A stretch of 64,000 nucleotides of DNA. It comes from Clostridioides difficile_A (GTDB taxonomy: Bacteria > Bacillota > Clostridia > Peptostreptococcales > Peptostreptococcaceae). The notes under the pieces were generated by a model. The model was not told the DNA's origin. It made no database searches and worked only from the letters and a program-made list of their open reading frames with translations. Each line of letters begins with the position of its first letter. Within the stretch, counting starts at the first letter, position 1. The DNA lies in NCBI GenBank assembly GCA_945909635.1, contig OX246690.1, positions 4,092,001 to 4,156,000 of the forward strand, read 5' to 3'. The position numbers and the translations under genes were made by a program. Shown here piece by piece: positions 36,104 through 44,013 of the stretch.

Positions 36104-37765
36104 TTATTCTCCATATACATTCTTGGCCTCATCATATAATTTATCTAAAGCATCATTTAACTCTTTTACTATATCCTTAGAATCTGATATAAAATCAATT
36201 CTATATGCTTCATCTCTTTTCCAAACTTTATTATATTCCTTAAATGAGCCTGTATGACCTGCTAATTTATTTCTTGAGTTATACACTTTCTTTAAAATTT
36301 CATCTAACTGATTCGATGAATTAAACTCAAGATTATCCAACATAATTTTTAATTGAAGCCTACTCCCCAAATTATTACCATCTTGCCCTTTTAGTAAGCT
36401 TTCATTATTAACTACTTGTTTTATAAGCTTTGTGTTAATTCTCTCCACAGTCAACTTGCATATCTGCATAAGAAAAGTTTGATAAGAAGTTGTTGAATTA
36501 TTAGTTGGTATAGAAAAAGCATTTTTTATTTGTAAGTCAGCCTCATTTAAATCTTTAAATAATTTATCATTATACTTTTTATAGAATATTCCATTTATCT
36601 TCTCTATCATTACTATCAATCTTTTTTCATCTCTAATTGTATCTGTAAATTTTGCTCCTAACTGCCTCTGTAAAAACTTTTCATTCATTCCTCCATACGG
36701 ATTAATATTAAATGACTTCCAATACATTTGTTCCTTATTTGGAATTCTTCCTAAGTCACCCAACCATACAGAAACTTTATCATTACTATTAATATTATAT
36801 GGTATAGACCATTGATTAAGATATCCTATATGGTCATCTTCTATAAAATACTCAGCAGGATTATTAGTATATTTATCTAATACTTGTTTATCAAAATAAA
36901 CCGGTGTTAAGAAATTTGGAGCACCTTTATTTGCACCGAAAAAATTGGATAGTTTATTCTCATTGCAAGTATAATAAATTTCTTTTCCTGTACTTTGGTC
37001 TACAGCAATAATAAATTCTTCATATTTTTCATCTGGATAAAAATATTTATAATCAGTATGTTGTGGCTCTTTAAATGGATTTACTATGATTTTACCTAAT
37101 ATACTACTAAAATAATTATAATTAGAAAATGTATCTTTATCTACAGAAATACAATATACAAAATTATTATTCTTATTAGTAATATAATTTTTATTTATAC
37201 CTTTGTCTTGCTTAAAAAATCTCCTATTATCAAATCCTACTATACATACTTTATTATATGCAGATAAAAAATCTCTTAAATAATCTCGCATTACTTCTAT
37301 TTTATTTTCACTTACTTTTATTTTGTAGTCCTTACTAAATGGTTCAATGTACCCATCAGATACCTTAACTAAATTGTTGTACCAAATCAATTTAGGGTTT
37401 ATTTCGATTTCTTTTTCATAATCAGCATCAAATGTTCTATATGCTATTAAATATTCATATTTATCATACTTATCCCCTGATTCAAAAACTATTTTTTCAT
37501 CACTACCATTATATAATTTTGTAAAAGTTGCCTTTCCAAAACTATCTGGTGTAAATCCCCATTGAAAATCATCTAATTCAATTTCAATTTTTTCTTTATC
37601 ATTTTCTAATAGTGCTGAAAATACAAATATATCATTTTTTATATCATTCTCTTCATTCTTATATTGTTCGAATATTGTTATCCATTCTTCACAATTCTCT
37701 GAAATAAGTCTGTATTCTTCTTTATAATCATTAAATTCTACCTTCTCTATAATTTTCTCAGCCAT
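36104..37765 (-). CDS. Unrecognised 553-residue element protein with HEPN-like C-terminus
   Basis: ATG with GGGGGTG upstream. Acidic, soluble. Three parts can be seen: an N-terminal ~130 residues rich in beta strands, a large middle (~130-440) with an Asn/Asp/Tyr-rich composition (IGYLNQWSIPYNINSN, WLGDLGRIPNKEQMYWKSF), and a helical C-terminus ~440-553. The last part contains VYNSRNKLAGHTGS, an R-N-x4-H motif (Arg498, His504) as in HEPN RNases. I do not recognise the full-length family. Location as cargo at the far end of an integrative element and the HEPN-type motif suggest phage defence or toxin, which is inference. Two palindromes at 37991-38056 lie upstream. Confidence 0.6.
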   Translation of the reverse strand: MAEKIIEKVEFNDYKEEYRLISENCEEWITIFEQYKNEENDIKNDIFVFSALLENDKEKIEIELDDFQWGFTPDSFGKATFTKLYNGSDEKIVFESGDKYDKYEYLIAYRTFDADYEKEIEINPKLIWYNNLVKVSDGYIEPFSKDYKIKVSENKIEVMRDYLRDFLSAYNKVCIVGFDNRRFFKQDKGINKNYITNKNNNFVYCISVDKDTFSNYNYFSSILGKIIVNPFKEPQHTDYKYFYPDEKYEEFIIAVDQSTGKEIYYTCNENKLSNFFGANKGAPNFLTPVYFDKQVLDKYTNNPAEYFIEDDHIGYLNQWSIPYNINSNDKVSVWLGDLGRIPNKEQMYWKSFNINPYGGMNEKFLQRQLGAKFTDTIRDEKRLIVMIEKINGIFYKKYNDKLFKDLNEADLQIKNAFSIPTNNSTTSYQTFLMQICKLTVERINTKLIKQVVNNESLLKGQDGNNLGSRLQLKIMLDNLEFNSSNQLDEILKKVYNSRNKLAGHTGSFKEYNKVWKRDEAYRIDFISDSKDIVKELNDALDKLYDEAKNVYGE

Positions 37766-37990
37766 TATTACACCCCCATATAATTTTATGAATAATTTAC
37801 CATTATCCTTATCTATAATTATACTTGTAGAATATTGATAGTCTATAAGAATTTAAAATTATACATCATTTTAGTTATATTATTTTAACTAATACATATT
37901 ATATATTGATAGGTTAATCAAATGATTAAATTTTAAAAGGTTATAATTTTATATGAAGTAAAGATTTTAGTTAAGGAGAAGATTTAACAT

Positions 37991-38056
37991 TTCTTATATT
38001 TTGAATATAAGAACATTCGCTTCTATTTGATTTTGTTTACATAACCTTATGTAAAC
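37991..38056. promoter_or_regulatory. Pair of perfect palindromes upstream of the 553-residue gene
   Basis: TTCTTATATT-TTG-AATATAAGAA (37991-38013) and GTTTACATAA-CC-TTATGTAAAC (38035-38056), each with 10-base perfect arms, 21 bases apart. Operator-like or structured RNA. Confidence 0.5.
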
Positions 38057-38134
38057 TTTATAAAAATATACAATATACAAAGGTTTAATCCTTATTAGGG
38101 TTAATATTTTAACAGGTTAATAATTAGAAGAAAA

Positions 38135-38164
38135 AAACAAGTAGAATTAATTTTCTACTTGTTT
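38135..38164. terminator. Bidirectional terminator
   Basis: AAACAAGTAGAA and TTCTACTTGTTT arms with A-run at left and T-run at right; adjacent to the stop of the 103-residue ORF on minus. Confidence 0.75.
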
Positions 38165-38171
38165 TTTTGAT

Positions 38172-38483
38172 TTAAATATCTATGTTATAAGTTAAAATTT
38201 TAATACTTATTCTTTGAAAGTCAGATTCTGATAACCTATTAGCTCTAAGCATTTCAATTAAATATGTATCTGTTCTTTTTTCTTTAGTACGAGGATTTAT
38301 TCCTTTCTTACTCAAATCTTCGATAATTCTATACTGTATTAATTCATTTGTACATATCACTCTAAACTCTATATTAATATTATTTCCAAATAATCTTTTC
38401 ATAGTATTATATAAAATACTATAATTTAAAGCTACTGTATAAGAATTTTTATCTATAGACATATTAAAATAGTAAGCTATCAC
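38172..38483 (-). CDS. Small hypothetical protein of the element
   Basis: 103 residues, GTG start without a clear ribosome binding site, 24 bases after the preceding gene. Helix-rich, basic middle (KKGINPRTKEKRTDTYLIEM). No family recognised. Same strand and close spacing suggest an operon with the two upstream genes. Confidence 0.55.
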   Translation of the reverse strand: MIAYYFNMSIDKNSYTVALNYSILYNTMKRLFGNNINIEFRVICTNELIQYRIIEDLSKKGINPRTKEKRTDTYLIEMLRANRLSESDFQRISIKILTYNIDI

Positions 38484-38507
38484 TTTAGTTGTATCCGTTT
38501 TTACATT

Positions 38508-39203
38508 TTATTTTATATTAGCTAAATAAATATTCTTTCTACTTAACGTCGCTATATTGCTATTAAATAAATAATCCTCTTTATTTTTCCTATATTTCTC
38601 TTCACTTTTTTCTGAAATACCTTTTAAATTACTTAATCTTTTAATATGTTCATTTTTTAATAATTGAAAATCTTCCTCTATTTCCTCCTTCTCAAAATAC
38701 AGATTTGTTCTATTTAACAGTTCCTCATAGAATTTATACATACAATTATCCTTATATAAAATATTACAATTTAATTCACTTATAAATACTAATAAATTAT
38801 CTAAAGTTAATTCTATATTATTATTTTTAGCTGTAGGAATAATAGTTGTTAGTATAAACTGTACTTTCATAATATTTTCTATATATCTTTTATTAGAATT
38901 CACTACACTTATACCAGCTACGTCTGAGCTTTTACTGGCTTTTGCTAAATATCTTATTGCGTATTTTCTAAATAAGATAAATTTATTACTTGTTCCATTA
39001 AACTTTATTTTTTTTATTATTTCAGCTCTTTCTAATTCTTGAATTCCTTTTATTGCTCCAAACTTATCCTTTACAACCCCTAAAGCAATCGATAACTCTA
39101 TAAATTGCTTTTGCAACATCATTTTATACCCAATTATATTTATTATCTTTAAAAGTTCTTCATACTTTTCACACATTGATTGTTTTCTTTCATTTGATAC
39201 CAT
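38508..39203 (-). CDS. Hypothetical winged-helix-like element protein
   Basis: 231 residues, ATG with AAAGGG upstream, one base after the preceding stop. The section IELSIALGVVKDKFGAIKGI with LERAEIIKKIKFNGTSNKF near 40-80 resembles a winged helix; the C-terminal half is helical and charged. No named family. Tight spacing to the replication-relaxation-like gene suggests a joint role in element replication or transfer. Confidence 0.6.
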   Translation of the reverse strand: MVSNERKQSMCEKYEELLKIINIIGYKMMLQKQFIELSIALGVVKDKFGAIKGIQELERAEIIKKIKFNGTSNKFILFRKYAIRYLAKASKSSDVAGISVVNSNKRYIENIMKVQFILTTIIPTAKNNNIELTLDNLLVFISELNCNILYKDNCMYKFYEELLNRTNLYFEKEEIEEDFQLLKNEHIKRLSNLKGISEKSEEKYRKNKEDYLFNSNIATLSRKNIYLANIK

Positions 39204-39204
39204 T

Positions 39205-39735
39205 TTATACCCTTTCTGTTTGATATGATTTTATGTTCATAATTTCAACAAACCTTTCCTTAGCTTGAATTTCTTCTTGTCCATATGAGTTTGTTATTAC
39301 TTCAAAATATGTTTCTATTCCTGTTTCTTTATCCACATAAGCTCCATCTGGTGTTGAAATTAATTTTTCTTCAAGTTCTTGTCTTAACTCTGTTTCAGTT
39401 TTCCAAGTTTCTCTTTTATCCTCACTTAAAGAAAAATATTTATTAGATATACCTAAATCATGATTTATTGATTGTGCATTATAATGACCTTTTACTCCCC
39501 ATTGTCTTTCTAATAATTTCTTTCCATCTTTAGTTAATTTATACGCAACTAATTGTTCTCCATTATTTTTATTAAAGACTTCTTTTGTTATCAGGTTATC
39601 TTTTACATAATTACTTATCCTTTTATCTGCAATGAAGTTTTTTAACTGAGCCTCTTTAACATGTCCACACTTACTAATACTGATTAATGCAAGTCTATCT
39701 CTATTATAAAAATTTTTAATTTTAGGTTTTGCCAT
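39205..39735 (-). CDS. Replication-relaxation-like (winged-helix) protein
   Basis: 176 residues with GGAG before the ATG. Opening NFYNRDRLALISISKCGHV with KEAQLKNFI and later LTKDGKKLLERQWGVKG resembles the Replic_Relax/winged-helix proteins of Gram-positive plasmids and integrative elements, which act at the origin of replication or transfer. The non-coding, hairpin-rich region lies right upstream. Family match is from memory of pattern, moderate. Confidence 0.55.
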   Translation of the reverse strand: MAKPKIKNFYNRDRLALISISKCGHVKEAQLKNFIADKRISNYVKDNLITKEVFNKNNGEQLVAYKLTKDGKKLLERQWGVKGHYNAQSINHDLGISNKYFSLSEDKRETWKTETELRQELEEKLISTPDGAYVDKETGIETYFEVITNSYGQEEIQAKERFVEIMNIKSYQTERV

Positions 39736-39780
39736 TTGAAATTTCTCCTTTCATAAATTTAGTTGTAAATTTTATTATTT

Positions 39781-39942
39781 GAGCGATAGCTCAATTGCTC
39801 CAAAAGGAGCAACATTCCCCAAAAGGGGCTGAACTTTTGAAAGCCATTTTTTAGGTTGTCGAAATGCAATGTAGCAACCGTTAATAAAAATGAGCTTTAT
39901 GGTAGAACCCACTAAATTATTTAATAAGTGTAAACTTATTAA
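39781..39942. repeat. Cluster of short inverted repeats (possible oriT/ori)
   Basis: Three adjacent hairpins with GATA or AAAA loops (39781-39792, 39795-39812, 39817-39828), then TTAATAAGT-GTAA-ACTTATTAA (39921-39942). Directly upstream of the replication-relaxation-like gene. Origin function is inferred from position and structure. Confidence 0.5.
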
Positions 39943-40111
39943 GTATGTGTGGAGTGATACCCAAAAGTGAAGCCCCTTATCCCCCGTCTATCATTCCACT
40001 ACTTAATACATCTATTATTCAAACTACACTTTATGGTTTCTATAATTGTAGTTTGTTCCCATTAGATTTATAACTTTAAATGATAAATTTAACTGTTTTT
40101 TTGCAAAAAAA

Positions 40112-40136
40112 ATACAAGTTGATATTTCAACTTGTA
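40112..40136 (-). terminator. Terminator after the 117-residue ORF
   Basis: TACAAGTTGA-TATT-TCAACTTGTA, followed on minus by a run of eight T. Confidence 0.7.
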
Positions 40137-40250
40137 TCAAAATATATTTTATAAAATAAAACCTTATAAAATAAGTTTTGATAAAAATAAAATATTATTT
40201 TATTTCATAAGGTTTTTATATTATTGCATTTCTTTTTATATTCTTTTATT

Positions 40251-40604
40251 TTAAGCACATATATTAAAAGGATTTTTTATATATGTAGGTGCTTCCTTCA
40301 AATTTTTAGGTATTAATATAGGGTTTATTTCAAGCTCATTTAGATATAACTTATATTTCTTAAAAGAATATTTGCTATATTTCTGTGCTGTTTTTGTAAT
40401 CCCATTTTTTGATATATACTTTAGAAATTCTATTAATTTTTCCTTATCACTTTCCTTTATATTACTACTATTAATTTTCTTTCTTGCTCCATATATTGTG
40501 TAATAGTCCCCACTATGAATAAATATTTCTAAGTGATTTTTTAAATAGCTAACATACAAACTTTCTTGTAAATACACATCTATACATTTATCCATATTGT
40601 ACAT
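40251..40604 (-). CDS. Hypothetical element protein
   Basis: 117 residues, ATG start with only a weak AAAAGA upstream. Tyr/Lys/Ile-rich, helical, no family recognised (ends YIKNPFNICA). It lies upstream of the hairpin region and downstream of another unknown ORF on the same strand; both have codon use like the rest of the element. Confidence 0.5.
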   Translation of the reverse strand: MYNMDKCIDVYLQESLYVSYLKNHLEIFIHSGDYYTIYGARKKINSSNIKESDKEKLIEFLKYISKNGITKTAQKYSKYSFKKYKLYLNELEINPILIPKNLKEAPTYIKNPFNICA

Positions 40605-40706
40605 TCTTTTATTATAATTTAAATGATTATTGCATAAAGAAACTTCAAACCTAAGGATATCTTTTTCATAGCTACATATATGTTCTTTTTTGCTTTTTCT
40701 TTCTTC

Positions 40707-41180
40707 CTATTTATCATAAATTTTTGATTGTATGCTTTTACTATTATAATAAATTGTTGTTTCAAATTGATTATATTTTTTCTTAAATCCATATTTGTCT
40801 ATAGTTTTATTATAAAGATACATTAAAACTTCTCTTTCCTTTAAAGTAACTGACATATCATATCTATAATCAATTCTTATCATAACTGGCTCAATATAAG
40901 TATCTGTGATATCAAATATAAACTTATATATCTCAAAATTTATATTTTCTAAATCATTAGATGATATATCAACTTTTTTTAATAATTTAATAAAATCTAT
41001 TACAAAACATATTCTACAATTTCCATACTCTTGTGATATGTAATTTATACTAATACCTTTGCCTTGATATATATTATTAATTTTTGTTATAGCTTTAATT
41101 ATATCTTCACTATATTTTTCTTTTAAAAATTCTTTTTCCGTATTTTCTATATTTATATAAAATTGTGCTGTATGTATCAT
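40707..41180 (-). CDS. Hypothetical element protein
   Basis: 157 residues, GGAG before the ATG. Pattern MIHTAQFYINIENTEKEF with a middle YGNCRICFVIDFIKLLKKVD and a later VMIRIDYRYDMSV resembles the beta-strand cores of plasmid replication initiators, but the protein is short and no catalytic motif is visible, so I do not assign it. Only a replication or mobilisation role is suspected from context. Confidence 0.55.
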   Translation of the reverse strand: MIHTAQFYINIENTEKEFLKEKYSEDIIKAITKINNIYQGKGISINYISQEYGNCRICFVIDFIKLLKKVDISSNDLENINFEIYKFIFDITDTYIEPVMIRIDYRYDMSVTLKEREVLMYLYNKTIDKYGFKKKYNQFETTIYYNSKSIQSKIYDK

Positions 41181-41390
41181 GATTATTATTTCTCCTTTTC
41201 TGTATAAGGGAATACTATATCCCTTGTTATTTCAATGACTTAGAATATATTTTTCTTTAATTTTTTTCCCAAGTCAATCATATTTATATCTCTCTTAATC
41301 AACTAATCTTCTAATGCTTGTCATAATAATATAATCTCTAATAAAAAATTTATATAATTTTTATGCACTATCATTTTTCTATAAGAAAAA

Positions 41391-41430
41391 AACACTTAAC
41401 TTACTGCGTATTCGCAATAAACTAAGTGCT
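41391..41430 (-). terminator. Terminator of the XRE repressor gene
   Basis: AACACTTAACTTACTGCG pairs imperfectly with CGCAATAAACTAAGTGCTT around TATT; minus strand ends in TTTTTTT. Four bases after the gene's stop. Confidence 0.7.
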
Positions 41431-41434
41431 TTTC

Positions 41435-42076
41435 TTAGATATAATTTATAGATTTTAAGTATTTTTTTATACCATCTGCTTGGAAATCATATATTTTATC
41501 ATTTTCTGCTAAGTATTCTATAAACTCAATAATATCAAATATATGGTTATTATCATCTGTAATAAATTCACCTTTAATAACCCTCACTTTTCCACATAAG
41601 CTATCTTTTAAAGCTTCTTTTATCAATTCAATTAGATAACTATTGTCTATCTTTATTTTTACTATATAATCTTTTCCTTCAATGGGGAAAACTATTTGTA
41701 TTTTATCCTTTTTTAGCTTTTCTGTTATATCTAATAACTTTTTAATATTATCGCTATATTCTCCAACATTATTAGCAACGTTAGTCAATATATCTTCAGC
41801 TTGTTTTAATAAAACATAATCCGTTTGTTTTAGTAGTTTTACTTCATTCTCTTCTATATTAGCTTTTAACTCTACATCAAAGCATTGCTCTAATTCTAAA
41901 GAAGATATGTCTAATGCCTTTGCCAATTTGTATACATTATTTACACTTGGAGACTTTTGAGTATTATTTTCTATTCTATTTATAAATGATGCACTTACTC
42001 CAGCAACTTGTTCTAATTCAGCCAATGTCATATTTTTTTTACTTCTTTTCAACTTTACTAAATTACCAAAATCCAT
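41435..42076 (-). CDS. XRE-family (cI-like) repressor of the element
   Basis: 213 residues from the ATG at 42076 (GGAAGGTG upstream; a GTG three codons earlier overlaps it). Residues 1-60 are an XRE HTH (KNMTLAELEQVAGVSASFIN, then RIENNTQKSPSVNNV). The rest is helical with no peptidase motif. Divergent from the small ORF/recombinase pair over ~170 bases, the usual position of an element immunity repressor that keeps recombinase off. Confidence 0.82.
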   Translation of the reverse strand: MDFGNLVKLKRSKKNMTLAELEQVAGVSASFINRIENNTQKSPSVNNVYKLAKALDISSLELEQCFDVELKANIEENEVKLLKQTDYVLLKQAEDILTNVANNVGEYSDNIKKLLDITEKLKKDKIQIVFPIEGKDYIVKIKIDNSYLIELIKEALKDSLCGKVRVIKGEFITDDNNHIFDIIEFIEYLAENDKIYDFQADGIKKYLKSINYI

Positions 42077-42249
42077 ACTTATCACCTTCCTATTTTTGTT
42101 TATATATTTATAATATCATGCCGTATCAAAAAAGCAATATTTTTTATAAATATCATATTGACAATGTAATACTGTGATTTTATACTATATCATATAAGAA
42201 ATTTATTTATAAAATTGCACAAATGATTTTGATTAAAGGGGGAATTATT

Positions 42250-42429
42250 ATGAATACAAACATAGATAATGAAAAATTAGATATAGAAATTGATTTATTC
42301 AATAAATTAGGATTAGAACATCCAAATAGTAAATACATAAAATCTAAAGAATTTATTAATATATTATTTGATATAGTATCTCAAAATATAAATAACTATG
42401 ATGAAATATCAATTGAAGGAGGACTTTAA
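42250..42429 (+). CDS. Small acidic protein upstream of the recombinase
   Basis: 59 residues from the ATG at 42250 (AAAGGGGGAATTATT upstream), beginning MNTNIDNEKLDIEIDLFNKL. Acidic, helical. The ribosome binding site of the recombinase gene (GGAGG) lies within its last codons and only two bases separate the genes, so they are translationally coupled. No family recognised; possible accessory or directionality factor of the recombinase. Confidence 0.6.
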   Translation: MNTNIDNEKLDIEIDLFNKLGLEHPNSKYIKSKEFINILFDIVSQNINNYDEISIEGGL

Positions 42430-43963
42430 TAATGATGACTAATAATCAAATCAAAAATGTAGTAATGTATTGTAGGACAAGTACCGAATTACAGGCAGAT
42501 AACTTTTCAATTCCAGCCCAGATAGATAGAATTACTAAATACTGTGAATTTCATAACTATAATTTAACTGCTAAATACATTGATGAATGTAAAAGTGGTA
42601 CAACCATAAAAAATAGAACAAGTTTTATTAACCTAATTAATGATATCAAATCTAAAAAAAATACAATATCTGCTGTAGTAATATTTGATATTAGTCGTAT
42701 CGCCAGAAATCTATCTGACTTATCATCTATAATTAATTTATTTGAAGAATATAATATTGCTCTAATAAGTATTTATGATAATATAAATACTTCCGATGTT
42801 TATAGTCGTAGTATGGCATATATTTTTGGTACTTTTGCTGAACTTAATCGTTATAGTATCGTTAATGCATGTCGCTCTGGTATGGAACAAAGAGCAAAAA
42901 AAGGTCTATGGAATGGTGGTAAAATGTTTGGATATATTTCTAATAAAAATAAAGAATTAGAAATAGTACCAGAACAAGCAACTATTATAAAAGAAATATT
43001 TAATCTTTATGTAAATAAAAACTGGGGCTACAAAAAAATTGCTTGTCATCTTAACACTTGTAATTATAAAACTCTTAACAATGGTACTTGGTCTATATAT
43101 TCTATAAAACAAATAATTGACAATCCAACATATGCTGGTTTTATAAGATGGGGACAATACTTAGACTGGGCTAAAAAAGGAAGAAAAGGTAAAAATGAAG
43201 ACTATGAACTATTCCAAGGTCAGCATCAACCTATTATTGATATGGAGACTTGGACAAAATCTCAAGCTATGCGAAAGATTAATAAAGATAAATTTAACAA
43301 AATATATGAAGGTGATTTTATATTAACAGGTCTTTTGCGTTGTCCAGTATGTGGTGCTTCTATGATAAGCCATCGTACTAAAAAGAAAAATAAACCTAAT
43401 GAATTTTATCGATATTATCAATGTTCTAACTTCTTTAATAAAGGAGTTACTGTATGTACATCCAACTTAGTAAATGCTGACATTGCTTAAAAATATGTGT
43501 TAGATAGAATATCTGAAATTATAAATTCACAAGAAATTATTAATTCATTAATTTCTAAATTAAATAACAGAACAAATAAAGATATAACTCCTCTTGAAAA
43601 GCAATTAAAAGAATTAGAAAAATCATTAGCCAAAATAGATATTAAAAGAAATGAACATATGGAAAATCATTTTAATGATTTTATTAGTTCTGATGATTTA
43701 AATGCTAATTTAAAGTATTTAAGAGAAAAAGAAGATAAAATTACTACTCAAATAAATATAATTAAAAATGAAATTTCACAATTATCAGATTTTCAATGTA
43801 TCGATTCTGAAAAAGTTGTTAATATACTCAAAAATTTTAATAGTGTATTTATAAATGCTACAATCGAACAAAAGAAATCATTATTACGCTCCATAATAGA
43901 TAGTATCTCTGTTAATAAAGGTAAGACTACTAAAGATAGGATTATTAATAAAATCAAATTACA

Positions 43964-43993
43964 TTTTGAGCCTGTAGATGTACAGGCTCAAAA
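43964..43993 (-). terminator. Stem-loop in the recombinase tail, possible rlmH terminator
   Basis: Perfect 13-base arms TTTTGAGCCTGTA (43964-43976) and TACAGGCTCAAAA (43981-43993) around GATG. It is 21 bases beyond the rlmH stop on the minus strand and inside the recombinase reading frame on plus. Confidence 0.6.
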
Positions 43994-44013
43994 AATAAAC
44001 AAAAAGTTTGCGA

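Larger units (their letters stand above)
37766..38171. other. Non-coding region with palindromes and short repeats
   Basis: About 400 bases. Holds two consecutive palindromes (37991-38013 and 38035-38056), several GGTTAAT-like words (near 37912, 38083, 38098 and 38115) and the terminator at 38135-38164. Probably the promoter/operator area of the 553-residue gene. Confidence 0.55.
39736..40250. other. Hairpin-rich non-coding region, candidate element origin
   Basis: 515 bases without an ORF. Consecutive short hairpins at 39781-39828 (GAGC-GATA-GCTC, TTGCTCC-AAAA-GGAGCAA, CCCC-AAAA-GGGG), a further inverted repeat at 39921-39942, and two stem-loops at 40113-40136 and ~40158-40216. Unusually GC-containing for this element around 39965-40000 (CCCCTTATCCCCCG). 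Confidence 0.6.
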
